Numbered from the stretch's first letter, positions 20,468 through 33,600 are shown. The stretch: 64,000 nucleotides of DNA from Tetmemena sp. SeJ-2015 (GCA_027382625.1 JAJKFJ010022473.1:1-64000), one strand, 5' to 3'. A program made the numbers and translations. The notes: generated by a model not told the origin, from the sequence alone.

Positions 20468-21501
20468 TCAAGTTGTCATTAAAATATTTTTATGGCTGTT
20501 GATATCCCTCACATCTTATGAAAGATCTTGTCTCGTCCTTTGCTAGCAAAAGAATAGTATACAAATATTTTAGCCTTATCTGTAATTATTAACTAGTCCT
20601 AATCTAGTGTCCGTCCTTGGCCAAGCACTCCCACTATTGGAGGAATCATCATTCCCATTAGAGTTTAGAACATCTAAATAATTTAAATTAGAATCTCCGT
20701 TAGTTTATCTGAGGGTATTTGAGCTGACTGTATTTAAAGTTTGAATAAGCTGATTGGGGACTCTCTGATGGTTTTATAAAGGAGATTGCGAAGGGGAGGT
20801 TCTTACTTGAACTTAAGTGCTGAACAAATTCTGCCTTATTCCACTGATATTACTGTTTTCATTATAATTAATTCAAATTTAAAACTATAATTTTCTCTGC
20901 TTAAGCGAGGACTGCCACTACTTCGGCCATTAAAATATTATACAAGAAATTAGAGAAGATTCTCTCAATAACACTGTTATAATCGCTTGAAGAATTTCCA
21001 TAGCTTGTAAGGTTATAAATATTACACTTGAGAATATAGCTTATATAATTATAATTGGGACTGCTCCTTTATCCTCAAAGTTATAAGGATTTTTGCAGAC
21101 ATCTTCTTTGCAGAGAGGACAAGTATTGTGATCTTGAAGCCATTTGGCAATGCAATGCTTATTGAGATACATTAGAATAAGATTAAGAGTATGATATTGA
21201 AGTAGTGTTTAATGTTACAGGTGAGAATCACAATCTAATCCTCTTACTTGAATTCCTCGCAGCAAATAGCGCAAGTTTACTCACTGTTTATAGAATCCAC
21301 GCTCAAACTTTTTAAAGATCATTTCATTTATACTTTTAAACTCCTTTGATGCTTAAGTTGTTTTCTGTATTCTTTGAAAGTGACAATGGGGAACTTGAAT
21401 TCAATTCCATCTATCTTGTTTCTATTGAGAACATTCTGTTTGTTGATAGAAGGGATTGTGAGGAAAATGTGAATGAAGGCGATCATTCGGAAAATGGCCA
21501 T
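20468..21501 (-). CDS. RING-finger protein with N-terminal hydrophobic leader
   Basis: The ATG at 21501 starts MAIFRMIAFIHIFLTIPS, a signal peptide or anchor. A RING signature follows in pieces: TCAICCEEFK, then LTC...H, then NKHCIAKWLQDHNTCPLCKE. About 40 bp of AT-rich DNA (near 21165-21205, two-base pointer TA) must be removed between the second and third to place HYLNKHC correctly. After the RING come Ser/Asn/Gln-rich blocks (NGRSSGSPRLSRENYS, RTSPSQSPLQNHQRVPNQ, SNGNDDSSNSGSAWPRTD) to TGA 20468-20470. A secreted or membrane-anchored E3 ligase is the likely role. Several frame changes imply additional IESs whose edges I could not fix. Confidence 0.65.
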
Positions 21502-21845
21502 CAAGTCTTAAAAAATTAAATATACGAGGTTCTAACAGAGCAATTATTGGAATTACTAGTCTTATTAATCTAATATAGCCTAAATTAATTTAAGATTAAA
21601 TCAATTTAAATGTAATTGCAATAGGAAAAATATAATCAAAAATAAAAATTTATTTTAAAGCTGCGCTATTTATAAACACCTTTTCAGAGTAAAAAGTTAT
21701 TTCAAAATGAGGTGGGGGGAAATCGAATAAGCTTTTAATGGAGCATATTTAATTAGATAAATTTGGTGTATATCATGGAGCATGGTTTAAATGTGCGTGA
21801 AGTGCAAGGCGTAAACCATTGTAGCGTACATGCCAACTCCTATGT
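21502..21845. other. Intergenic, tail of one minus-strand gene to the start of another
   Basis: AT-rich; I see no gene or repeat here. Confidence 0.4.
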
Positions 21846-22746
21846 TCACCAAGTCCACAAATATAATCCAAAATTTATGGTACTTCTCTTTTGGCGTTTA
21901 CACCAATCGCATTATATTATAATCATCATAAATAGCATAGGATTACATCTGCAGCACCCTCTTTTGATTTTGAAGTCAAGATACTGATGTCTGTATGAGT
22001 ACCTCGTCACTGCAAAAACAGATACTGCCGAGCATACGAAAATTGCTTATTGAATTTCAAACCAGAATTGCAGTTGCCCATCGTATCCAAACTGAGAATT
22101 GTATTCATAGTCAAGCGTGAAGTAAAGAATAAAGGATGTTATTGCCATAATTACATAGTAAACGATGTAATAAACAAAGAGGAAAGCATCCATACTCATA
22201 ATCTTAGAGAAGCCTCTCGTACGACGACGTGGTCGTGCCCCTCTGTTGTTTCCCCCTCTATTATTTCTAGTATTTTCATGTCCCTCTACCAAGAGAATCA
22301 GACTAAACTTATTTTATAAATAGACTCTAGTCCTCTTCCACTTATTATGCCTTGTTCCTTGATTGTTAAGTGTGTTCTCTCACTATACTGAGATACTACT
22401 TGGCTTTAACTTGAGGGAGGAGAAGATTTGAGAAAGGCCTGCCTCTATCTTTCTTTTGATTTTTAACTCCGTTGAAAAGATTGTAAAAACTTTGCTTAAT
22501 GCTCTTCCTTTCCCCTTCTTTAGACACAGTAACAAATTTGAAATTATATTCTTATAAATAGAGAGTAGGTCTATTATTCTCCTCTGAAGACATCCTCTGG
22601 TCTAATATCCTGTCGAATTTCAGCTCCTCTGGATCTGTATCTAAGTTTTAACTTATTAGAAGCTGCTCCTTCTAGCTCTTTGTAGCATTTTCCTGAGTTT
22701 AGCCGAGGACAGAAACCGGATTTTTATCCTTTTTACGCTTAAACAT
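21846..22746 (-). CDS. Small membrane protein, unknown family
   Basis: The ATG at 22746 starts MFKRKKDKNPVSVLGQTQ and runs 185 codons of charged, Gln/Lys-rich cytosolic sequence. Near 22290 the frame shifts to NNRGARPRRRTRGFSK followed by two hydrophobic spans (FLFVYYIVYYVIMAITSFIL and AIFVCSAVSVFAV) and a basic Cys-containing tail (KIKRGCCRC), TGA 21846-21848. The IES between the two halves is about 40-50 bp, but I could not find a convincing pointer. Topology suggests a two-span ER or plasma-membrane protein. No family recognised. Confidence 0.5.
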
Positions 22747-22865
22747 ATTTTAATTTTCTAATCTAAATCTATAACTATCCTCAAATTGGGAAAGTAAAAC
22801 CCAATAAGTTTAATTTTAAAAAATGAATTAATAAAATACAATCTAGCACAACACACACTTACAGA

Positions 22866-23715
22866 ATGATGAGGTTACAGTCAAAGAAGAAGCTGCTTGA
22901 GAGGGTGTGCAATATGTGCATGCGGTCCTTGGCAGTTTAGAAAACTAAAGTTTACTTCTACAACGAGGAAAATTAGATAAGTGGGGTATGTGATTCCTGT
23001 AGAGAGAGGCTCAAAACCATAGATTAAAACTTTACTCAAGGAAGGAAAGTCGAGGAAATTTTATACCACTAGGATAAAAACTTAATTGACCAGATTGATT
23101 AAACAGAAATAGATTAGACTTAAAATATTGAAAGAAGTTAATTTCAAAAGGACTTCGTCGTCTAGAATATTTTCGACTATGTCTGCTAAAAGTTTGAGAT
23201 GAATGATTAGATCCGCTTCTTTGTTTTCTATGTGCAAAGCAAAAGACTTATTTAAACATGTGTATATATTTATACTAGGAAGGAGATAGAAGGATATAAA
23301 TACGATGGCAAACGCAATTATTATGACTAAAATGGTCGAAACAAACTTAAAAATACACACATTTGAGTAGCTATTGTAAATATTTCCCAGAGAAGACCTG
23401 TTTAAGACTACATTACTAAACTTTAATAATCTATTTAGAATTAAGCAAGAAATATATAAATTGGAGCCAATAGATTTCTTAACTAAGTTCATGGTGCATG
23501 CTGAAGAGTAAATTGTTTTATGGTACAGCTATAAAGTGCTTTCAAACTTTCTTTATTCAATTTTAAACTATAACCTTGATAAACCTTCAGTCAAAAAGAA
23601 GCTCCAAAAATTTAAGTAAGATCTCATTGATAAAGGCTATCAGAAGGCACTTAATTATTCATTCATTAAATAATTTGAGTTCAATTATTTCTTCATTAAA
23701 ATTATGAATACTTGA
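22866..23715 (+). CDS. Protein with an N-terminal CxxC...CxxC zinc-binding motif, unknown
   Basis: Starts at MMRLQSKKKLLERVCNMCMR, with a second pair VCDSCRERL 31 residues on, giving C-x2-C-x28-C-x2-C. This could be a treble-clef or FYVE-like fold, but no basic RKHHCR patch is seen. A long Gln/Lys-rich part follows, ending after one frame change near 23355-23410 at FMVHAEEQIVLWYSYKVL and FEFNYFFIKIMNT, TGA 23713-23715. It lies on the same strand as the membrane gene starting 124 bp downstream. Function unknown. Confidence 0.55.
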
Positions 23716-23839
23716 CAAGTATAAATGCATGATAAATATTTGTAGGTAGTTGATTCTCCTTCTCTTTTCAATATGATGATATTCTCAAACTTAAAGATAA
23801 AGAATTTAAATTTGAATTGCAAAAATATATATTTCAATA

Positions 23840-26800
23840 ATGAACGAGGGATTCAGATTTGGACAATCTACAAATCGGAAGTTGAATGACTTCATTTCTA
23901 CTTCTGCTCTAAGACCTTCATAACCTTTTGCTAGAGTGTTGGGCAAATTCATACTTTTTTAATTTAAAGAGAACACCATGAACTTATATTTATTATAAAG
24001 TTTTTCATTGATAAAAAATTATCTTACCATTTAATTACTTTAATTAACTTGTCGAATCGCCCAGAGTTTCAAACAAGAGCAAGGCAAATTGATAGATAGT
24101 CAAAATCTCCTTTTAATGAGCCTTCTTTATTCACTAATCAGAAGAGGGATTAAAGACTGTAAAATTCAACAAAGAGTATCGCAGAGGGGTTTATCAGTAA
24201 TCCCACTGGTGGTGGAAACAGGATATTCTAGAACAGAGAAATTCAGAACGAATAAAATAGGATTTAGAAACCAAGTTTCTTCAAAAGAGGTGCTCAGTAT
24301 AACTAAGAAACTCAATTGAAGGTAAAAGCCAGTCAGGAAGAGAATCTATATCTTCTTATTTTTAATCAAGAAATTATAGAGCGTGAGCGAACACTTAAGC
24401 AACTTCAATCATATCAAAGAGATAGAACAAGGAGATAGTTTCTGATAACTTTATAATCATTTAATTTTAAAACTTTATTGACTCTGATATTTACTTCGAG
24501 CTTTTTCGAATTCCTAGCTTCTTATTGCGGATATTAAATCTCACCTCCTTTATCTATCTCTACAAACTGGAGCTTCAATATTCCATTTACTTTGGCATTG
24601 TTCATAGATAGTTTTCTTTTTACAGTAGTCTAGAGTACCAAGAGCACTATAATTGCACTTAGAGATTAAATAAAAGAAAAGATTTTTTGGATGCGCCTTA
24701 ATTATTGTTCCCTATTTTAATACGTTCACTATTTGTGCTAGCTGTCCTATAGCAGAGTTTAAATTCATTAAATTCAGATGATTCAATTCTGTTTTGCCTC
24801 TGGAGCGGATTTTTTTCTAAAGATACTTTGAAAAGCGTTTAAAATAACTCCTCTCAAGTGGGTATTATCTGCCTCTTTTTGATAAGTTTGGTTTTTACCT
24901 TCCTTCAATATAGAGACAGATTTTTCAGTGCTAAACTCTATGAAAGAGGTATTTGCAGCACTAACATCTTTAAGCATATTTATAGAGAGTTCAAAGGCTT
25001 CTCTGCTTCTAGATACTTTCTACTTATCCTTTCTTTGCTTTTTATATTTCAGCTGGATAAAGTCTTTCCTCTTTTCAAGAAATAATACTTCGAACATTCT
25101 CTAAATGAAGATTAAATGAAGTAGTAGCAATCTTCCACTTATGTAGTAGACTCCTTTGATCCTGACAGGAAATATTAGAGGCCCTCTGCTTTGGAAATAT
25201 CCTTTACTACTTTCTTTTAAGATCTCTTGATTAGGCTGGCACTTCTTTCTGTGAGAATCTTGCAAGATTTATTCACAATTCAAAGTATATCTAGCTACTT
25301 CAGACATAAGCAAATGCAAACTTTAGCTTCAAACTGCGTTTAGATTCCTATTTCATTACAGCAAAGACTGCTAAATCTAATCTTCTTTTCTTAGAAAGAA
25401 AAAGTTGCTTAGACTCAGTTATATGTATTAATTCGCATTTTTATAAGTTATTTCAAGATTAAGTGGCAGATAGTTGAGTTTCAAAAAGGATAAGCAACGA
25501 AGGTCAACTCAATCGTCTTGCTTACAACAAATTTCAATTAGTTATGTTGAAGCACCTCAACTAAAATATTACTGGTTAGAGGAGTGAAGTACCATTTTAA
25601 TTTTTATTGCATTCACAACCTTCATCGTGTATCAGAAAGATATGAAGACTCTTTTTAAGAAACTAAACAGGTATCTAATAGCTCAGATGATCAAGTTAAA
25701 GCAAATTAGAGATAAAGTTAACAGAAGAGTTTAGGAGATAAAAGACTTGAGTGGAGTAAACACTCAAGCCCGCCAGGCACATATAAGAGCACCCTCTTAA
25801 TTTGGAAACCTGCCTCTTTTCAGATACGTCAACAGAGCAATTTTCAAACTGAATTGTAAAGTGAACTCTCTTCTTGAGTTTGATGAAACTTTCTATCTGC
25901 TTCAAATTAATTGTGAGATCGCCTCTATCATCTTGAATATGAAGACCTATTACAGCCAAGAAGATCCTTTGCAGCAAAAGCCGATCTCAGCTTCTGACTT
26001 TGATCCAATACTTTGGATTTGTTCTTGCCTAAACTCATTTACCTTCAAAGATCTTTGATGCTGACATTAAGCAAATTAGATCACGCAGTGAATGGAGACT
26101 AAAGAAGAAATGAGTTGCATGATCTTCACAGTCATGAAATTCAAAGGTTGAACCAAGATCTTCAGAGTTCGCTTGCGAGACTAGCAATTCTGAGCGACTT
26201 CAACTCTTTGCCTGATCTCTAGATCAAAGCACACAAACAACAAGAGAAGGTGAGATCAAAGGATTAGATGAAGATCAGAGAGGACTACGATGATGAGAGT
26301 TGGTACTATTTATTCTCTGGGGTTTACAATTGCTTGTACGATTTCCAGCAAGGATTCAATTCTTTTTGAATTAGCTCTTATAAGTAATTTCTTTAAAGTT
26401 AGATTATGTCGTTTTTTTTAATTTTTATAAAAAATTTTTTTAAGGATAAATTTTTTGAATTAAAGAATATGATCGTGATAAGCCCTCTGAAATTGAATTG
26501 GGACTAAAAATTTGATGTTTTTGGCTATTTTTAAGCTAGACAATGATTTTTCTTATTTTCATTAAAAATAGTGGATGAAGAGGAAAGGCCCCCCCAAACT
26601 TTCTATCTGCTTCAAATTAATTGTGAGATTGCCTCTATCATCTTGAATATGAAGACCTATTACAACCAAGAAGATCCTTTGCAGCAAAAGCCGATCTCAG
26701 CTTCTGACTTTGATCCCACTACTCTGGATTTGTTCTTGCCTAAACTCATTTACCTTCAAAGATCTTTGATGCTCACATTAAGCAAATTAGATCACGCAGT

Positions 26801-27080
26801 GAATGGAGACTAAAGAAGAAATGAGTTGCATGATCTTCACTGTCATGAAATTCAAAGGTTGAATCAAGATCTTCAGAGTTCGCTTGCGAGATTGGCAATT
26901 CTGAGCGACTTCAACTCTTTGCCTGATCTCTAGATCAAAGCACACAAACAACAAGAGAAGGTGAGATCAAAGGATTAGATGAAGATAAGAGAGGACTACG
27001 ATGATGAGAGTTGGTACTATTTATTCTCTGGGGTTTACAATTGCTTGTACGATTTCCAGCAAGGATTCAATTCTTTTTGA
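23840..27080 (+). CDS. Large multi-pass membrane protein, unknown family, with a duplicated 3' segment
   Basis: The ATG at 23840 begins MNEGFRFGQSTNRKLNDF. A soluble Asn/Gln-rich region (FQTRARQIDRQSKSPFNEPS...) leads to hydrophobic spans TLLTLIFTSSFFEFLASYC, FTLALFIDSFLFTVV, IICLFLISLVFTFLQY and FLLILSLLFIFQLDKVF. Then come Gln-rich soluble sequence, a further hydrophobic stretch (STILIFIAFTTFIVYQ) and a helical C-terminus (TFYLLQINCEIASII, SWYYLFSGVYNCLYDF) to TGA 27078-27080. The last part exists twice, and only the second copy is open throughout. The plan (N-terminal membrane block, soluble C-terminus) vaguely recalls nucleoporin Ndc1, but I see no diagnostic motif. IES edges at about 23950-24070 are unresolved. 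Confidence 0.55.
25886..26595. repeat. Duplicated segment: frameshifted coding copy plus transposon arm; candidate 710-bp IES
   Basis: 25886-26445 matches 26596-27120 at very high identity, starting at AAACTTTCTATCTGC. Copy 1 reads GATCCAATACTTTGG where copy 2 reads GATCCCACTACTCTGG, a one-base loss that brings a TGA after 20 codons. A TIR arm separates the copies. If the shared sequence acts as a pointer, removing 25886-26595 yields one intact gene. Confidence 0.65.
26446..26595. mobile_element. Single arm of the TIR element family (copy 3)
   Basis: Read inward from 26595 it begins GGGGGGGCCTTTCCTC and continues with blocks shared with the 18-kb element, including GATCATATTCTTTAATT-like sequence at its inner end. 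No partner arm is present; its outer end abuts coding copy 2 exactly. Confidence 0.7.
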
Positions 27081-27178
27081 ATTAGCTCTTATAAGTAATT
27101 TCTTTACATTTTGATCATGTCGTTTCTGAGTAAAAAGATTTTAAAAAAAGCTTTTTAGAATAAAAAAATATAGCAAAA

Positions 27179-30100
27179 ATGATTAGAAACCTGACCACCA
27201 AAGCTTAAATTTTGAGCGAGATTGACAGCCTTACAAACTTTTAAGATGACCCTGAGGATCTTTTTGAATTGCTCGAGCTTCTAGGAGAGGGCAGCTACGG
27301 AGAAGTTTACAAAGCTTTGCATAAAGAAACTGGAAATATAGTTGCTGTCAAGAAAATATTGTGTGTAGCATTTTATGAAAGTGTTTTTAAAATCCCAGTG
27401 AACTCAGACATTGAGAGTTTAAGGAAGGAAATTCAAATTTTAAAACAGTGTAAGAGCCCCTACATAGTGCAGTATTACGGCAGCTACATGAAGGATAATG
27501 AGTTGTGGCTGATTCTTGAATACTGCAACCCTGGCTCAGTCGCAGACATCATCAAGATAACAAAGCGAACTCTAAATGAAATGGAGATTCTTCACTTATT
27601 ACAATTCATTTTTGGCTTAAGATTGCAAGCATTTGCTAAGCAGTACTAAGAGGACTTGAGTATTTACACGACACTAATAAAATACACAGAGACATCAAAG
27701 CAGGAAATATTCTTCTTGATCATTAGGGAAATGCAAAGCTAACTGATTTATCCTATTTTATTTCGGGGTCTCAGCCTAGCTAATAAACACATACCAAAAG
27801 AAGAATACTATGACAGGTACCCCCTACTGGATGAGTCCTGAAGTTTTAAATAGCTCTGAGTATAATAAGAAGACTGATATTTGGTCACTTGGTATTACAG
27901 CAATAGAAATGGCGGAAGGAGATCCTCCCTACTCTCATATTCAAAGCCTGCGATGACTAATTAATTTTCTATTTCTCTAGCGAGTGATGTTCGTAATAAA
28001 GAAGAAACCTGCTGAGGGTTTATCCAAGCCAGATCTTTGGTCTCCTGAATTCAACAACTTCGTAAGACGGTGCCTAACTATAGATCCTAAGAGAAGGCCA
28101 ACTGCCAAAGAGCTGTTGCTTGATCCCTTTATTTCAAAATCAAGAGGCACCGCACTTCTTTCAGAGTTAGTTGCAAATTGTATGTGTCCATTTTTTTGCA
28201 AATAGATTAGAAGAGATAGAGCGCTACAGACTGAGAGAAAATAATCCCGACCTGAATTCTTACAACTACAGCTCAGAGGTTATGGATTACAATGAAGGGG
28301 CACAAACTTACATAGATAACTCGCAAAATACAATCAAATCAGTGGCTATGGGTACCATCAAACAAAACCCTAGAAAAGCCAATCACTAAGCATAAGAAGA
28401 AAAAAAGTAAATCACTATCAAATCAACGGTCCTAGAGGAGGGAGAGGAGATTGACATAGGTACGTGCAGGACTATTTTAGTAGAGAAGTTCCAAGAATAG
28501 GATGCCCAAGAAAGGAATGGACAATAGGAAGAGCCAGACTTTATGAAGTACATTAAAAATTAGAATTTAAACTACATCAACAATGACTATTTGAAAGAGC
28601 ATTTTGCAGAAGACGATGAAGCTTAGGAAAATAGTAACCCTCTTGGGATTCAGTAGATTCAACATATCTAAGAGAAATAGGTTACTTACTTATTAAATTG
28701 TTTATCAGAAATATGAACTACCCAAAGAGTTAGTGGGACTTAGTGAGCAACAGCTAGATTAGAACATTGCTAAATTATAGATTGCCATGGATGCCGAACT
28801 TGAAGTAATTAAGATGCGCTATCAAGAAAAGATTCAGTATTTCTAAGATGCATTGAAGTATGTATCATAAAGCAAAATTATTATTTAATCAGAAAACAAG
28901 AAAAAAGAGACAAATTTAGTGCCTCCATAAACTAAACTAAACTAAAATCAATAGATTTAAAATACGAATCTTCAAGGTAATCGGTAAGCTGGAATCCAAC
29001 AACCATAAAATTCAGTTTAGCATTCTTAACTCAACTAAATACAGACTAACAGTAATTATCAAAAGTACCAAGGTGAAACTAAAATGAATGGGGAGAATTA
29101 GAAGTATCAGAATATAAGAAATCCTTAATTAATTCAAGAATAGGCGCAATTCTCAGGTATAAACAATTAATCATAGGTAAATTATCAACCATCATACTAA
29201 GACTTGTGGCAACAACAATTATCGCAGCATATAATCAATCATTTTTAAGAAAATAAAAATATCATTCAAATTTAAATTTTCCGCTCTTTCATTCCATTTT
29301 TATGAAGAGGTTTTTGTCAAAAAAGTATTATGACAATTGAATTACTTTATATTCCTATATTTGCTTTTTGAGTCGTAAAAAAATATAAAAAGAAATAATA
29401 TTTCTGCTTTTTCTGTAACAAATAATTACAGAAACTTGCAAATTTATTTCTTCTATTTTGTAAAGCTTTACTTACTTATTAGTTAATATGATGCTGTTAT
29501 TATCTCTCTTTAAACCATATACAGAGTTAATTTTTATTTGGATTAACAATTTTATGATTGCATCATATGAATCCTTCTGCTTAAGCTTTACAAATGCTTC
29601 AAGAAATGAATATCTATAATAGTAATCAAAAGGAAGATAAAAAATTAGTTTATAATTATCTAATTTCAAGATCTAGCAAGTGCAGCTGTCAATTAAAACT
29701 AGCCTCAGTATCCTAATTTTCAAAACTATCAAAGCCAAGGCCTATATGACAATTAAAGGGAATTCTTGGCTTATAATGGCAGTTAAGTTTAAGTCACAAC
29801 AAATAGCAGAAGCAGTATAGCAAGCCAAAAGGACTATGCTTCTTCAAGCAGCAGCAAGCAGCCTACTTAATCAAAGTAATCTAAATCAAAGCACAGTTCA
29901 AAATAGGTCATGATTGATCTCTCTTCACAACTCAGCCAAGCTCCTCAAAGCATCAATAATAGTGTATATTCATACTAGAGCTAAAATCATAATCTGCAAA
30001 GTTAAAGTTAAAATCAAAGATAGAGTAATCAAAACCAGTATCAGAACGCCTACTTCAGTCAAAATAGCAGCAATGATACAGACAATTTTCAATCTAACGA

Positions 30101-30251
30101 ATATGGCACTGTAAGAATGAATAAAGCAGAGGGAAATCTCTAAGGTGCGAATGTCTCAAAGCCTTAGTAAAAACCTAAAAACTAGCCACCTGTTTCTCAA
30201 CCACAAAATAGTTTTATGCTTGCTCTTAGCTCTTTTTAGAATAAGAATTGA
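27179..30251 (+). CDS. MST/Hippo-like Ser/Thr kinase (STE20 group) with a Gln-rich tail
   Basis: ATG 27179. The kinase domain is complete once interruptions are removed: [113 protein letters not shown] and [18 protein letters not shown]. This is the MST1/2 pattern. The tail has [18 protein letters not shown] and a short coiled coil ([20 protein letters not shown]), where MST kinases carry SARAH. A long Gln/Asn/Ser-rich extension runs to TGA 30249-30251, interrupted by about 430 bp of AT-rich DNA (29260-29690, edges unresolved). Interruptions include a 36-nt intron (27363-27398), a 28-nt intron (28681-28708), a 35-bp IES at 27603 and the IESs listed separately. Confidence 0.8.
27746..27759. 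other. IES, 14 bp, pointer ATTT, inside the DFG motif
   Basis: ATTT at 27746-27749 and 27760-27763; excision turns GATTT...CGGG into GAT TTC GGG, restoring Asp-Phe-Gly. Confidence 0.85.
27950..27979. other. IES, 30 bp, pointer GCGA
   Basis: GCGA at 27950-27953 and 27980-27983; excision removes a TGA and gives [15 protein letters not shown]. Confidence 0.8.
28171..28195. other. IES, 25 bp, pointer TTGCAAAT
   Basis: TTGCAAAT at 28171-28178 and 28196-28203; excision gives [17 protein letters not shown] in frame. Confidence 0.85.
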
Positions 30252-30634
30252 ATAATAGTAATGATTAGAAATTTCATAATTTGAACTAAACTTTTACTTA
30301 TAAAAAAGTACATCAGAATCAATAGCTAATTTGAATATAAGTTAAATAAGTTTCACAGCAAGTTGGATCGATTTAGAGATATTTTATGACTACCTTCGTC
30401 AATATAATGACCAGAAGGCAGAGTACTATATTGATGAATTTAGTTATGGCCTCCTAGCATACTCAAGGCTAAGAGTGTTATTATTGAATTATCCTAAATT
30501 GTTTGTGGCTTATGTGGCGTTATGCATATTGCTCATTATCAGACTATTTTAGGTCATATTGAGTTGACTGTTATTGCTTTTGTTTCTTAAGCTTCTTGAT
30601 TAATTATTGTGAGAATTGAAGGAAGATTAATTCT
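30252..30634. other. Convergent 3' intergenic region
   Basis: Between the stops of the kinase (+) and the coiled-coil gene (-). AT-rich with no clear gene; 30370-30560 has some coding-like composition that I could not frame. Confidence 0.35.
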
Positions 30635-33600
30635 TCAAAGCAGAGGTATGTAAGATCGAACATAGCCGCCTCCGCTCATTATTCCTATCTCATACTGTAT
30701 CAACTTTTCTTTAAGTAGCTCGATTTCCCTTCTCATATCAGTTTACTCCTGTTCTAAGCGCATTATATAATTCTCTTTCTCTTGTAAAATCTTAGCAAAC
30801 AATTCGGAGCCTCCAGTAAGTATTTGACTCTCGAAATTATTTGCTTGATTGTTTAAAAGATTCACATTTTCCTTTACTCCTTGATTTCCAAGTGCAACCC
30901 CACTCGCTAATCCGCTATTACCTTGAATACTTAAGCTCTAGTTAAATAAAGGCTGCTGATTGTTGTTCATTCTTATTTATTTAACAGCTTAGTTTTATTA
31001 GTCAACTAAGTCCTCGAGGTCTCTCTTTTCATCTATTAGTCGATTGATATCCATAGTCTACCTTGAAATCGAATCTCTAAGCTAATCATTTTCTCTTTAC
31101 AATATAAGAGCTCTCTAAGCTAAGATTTAAGTATCCTCTGAGAGTTGCATGATCTGCTATATTCCTGAATCTGCTGTCTGAATCTCGATACTTTAAACTG
31201 GCTTGTTTAGTTATCTTCTCATAGCTTCAATTATAAGATAATATGATTAAATATATTCTCCTCTATATTATAGATTACTCTGGTGAGATTCATTTTACTT
31301 GAAATGCTTGAGTTCTTTCTTGACTTCTTTGGCCTTAAAATACTTCCTCTTAGTCCTTTCAAGGCTTATGTTCAAATTTTCAATTGCTCTATGAGATTAA
31401 AGTATTTCCTCTTATACTTGCGCAACAACTTCATTCATCTACTCACAAGTCTATTGCAATTCTTGTTTATCTCCCAAGCATATATCTAGCCTAAGAGTCA
31501 TCTCTTTAAGTTACTCTCTGCAATTTTAAAGATCTCTATATAGACCATGCGATTCTTTTTCTAAGGACGACTATTTCTCTAAAGCAATTTCCTTCTTATT
31601 GGCTTCTTAATACTTTTCCTCTTGAAGCATTGCATTTAAATCTCTCTCCCTCTCCAGCTCTATTTGTTGTGCTTAACTCTGCTCTCTTAATTTCTGAAGT
31701 TCTTAAATTAGATCAGTTCTCTCCTAGTCGAGTCTTTTAATTTGATGAGACTTAGCCTCAAGGTCTATTTGTGTAGAGTCTAGACTTTTCTGTACTTGGG
31801 CTATTAATTCAACAGTTCTCTAGCATTCAATTTCCATGCCCACTTTCTCATTTACTATTTAATCAAGCTTCCTTGCTAGTTCATTGACTTCATCTTCAAG
31901 TTGAGATTTCTAGCTCTGAAGCTTTTTAACCTATCTTTCTCTAGTTTGAAGTTGAGAGTTTAAGTTAGCACATTCAGACTGCAGCCTTTAAATGTCATTC
32001 TATAGTTTAGACTCCTTTTGATTATGAGAGTGCACCATATCTTCTTCCTTCTGATTATTTTGGGCCTATATTTTCACTAGCTGCTATTCTACAGTCACAA
32101 TTTTCTACTGAAGATATCTTCTGTCCTCTTCTTACTACACTTACAGATAATAAAAGTCAAATTGTGAATTTGCTGCTTGTAGTTAAGTATGTCATCATTT
32201 TTTATTCTGAGCTCATCTGATAGAGCCTCCACGTCTAGCAAAATTTAAGTATCCTACTGAACTGTGGTTGACTTGTTATTGCTTGACAAAAAAATATTGG
32301 AATGCAACAAAAAATACATTTTTTAGAATAGCAATCACTCTTACCCTATCTACGAACTCAAAGTGCTTTGATGTTATAATGTCTAAATCTCTATTCATGA
32401 CTTCAACTTAACCCTTTAGAATTAAGTTTTGGTTGCTTAGAGTATCCTTCTCTTACAGAACATGCAATAATTCACTCTTTAGATTGATGACTTGCTTTTC
32501 TTAGTCCTGGTTAGTGGCATTAACTTAGTAATTCTAGTTTTGAGTTTGATTAAATTGCTCAGTTATATCTTTCCTAATGAGATAAGTTTGTCTTTCTAAT
32601 TCCCTCCCCATGGCCTTAATAAAGTTTTCTCTCTGTGAATCTCTGGCCTTGATCTATTGCTGAATCTTCTAAATGAAGGCATCTTTCTCTCTCAGTAGCT
32701 GTTTCATTTAAGTGAACATCTTCTTGTACTCATTTAGTTCTCCTTCATATCTTTGAGATAAGTTAGCAAGGCCTTCAGCTTTCAGCTCCCATTCTTCTAA
32801 TGCGAGTAATACCTTCCTCTAGAATTCTTCAAATTGTTACAGTTTTGAAGGAAGAGAAACTGCTGAAAGATCAGAGGAGTAATTATTCACTATTTTCCTA
32901 TTCTCCAGTAGTTCTTTTGATAAGGTTTGAAACTCTGAGAGTAGGACAGTTAAAAATGAAACTTTTCCAGAAGGATAATTCAAGCTCTCACCTGGCAATA
33001 ACTTTGCCAATCCCTACCTATGATAAATAAATACAAAAGATTTGTAAGATTTACTGATTCAGCCTACAAATCTGAAACCCTTTTTTGCAAGTATTTTATC
33101 TATTGCTCTGCCATTTCTTCTCTACATTTTGTTTCCTTCTGCAATTGTTCCATTTATTCCTTATATTCAGCTTAAGTCTCTGCTACCTATCTCTAATGCA
33201 TCTTTCTAAATTCTTCAATCTCATTTTAAAATCAATAATTTACTAATCTGTGTTCTCAAATCCGCTATCTCTCTTGCCAAAGACATCTCAATTTTTTCTT
33301 TTTCAATGTGAATCTTATATTTCTCATCATTCGCTTCTCTTAGATTTTAATTCAAAGCCCTTCTCTCGTTTTCATACTCTTATTGATACTGTTGCATGGC
33401 TTACTTCAGTTCATCAATTTCTTTTCTCAGTTACTGGTTCATATGCTATTAGCTCGTTTAAAATGTAACTATACTAAGTTTGGTGTTGAGTTTCCGATGA
33501 GATGAGTTACTTATTAAGCTCTAAGATTCTCTTGGACTAATCTTTGCACTCTTTTCTGAGATCATCCTTCTCTCTCTCAAGATCTTTCATAATATAAGCT

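Noticed and set aside
27603..27650. Spliceosomal intron in the MST kinase between HLLQ and AVLRGL
   Set aside because: No GT donor is available in the needed place; a 35-bp IES with two-base pointer AA fits the frame instead.
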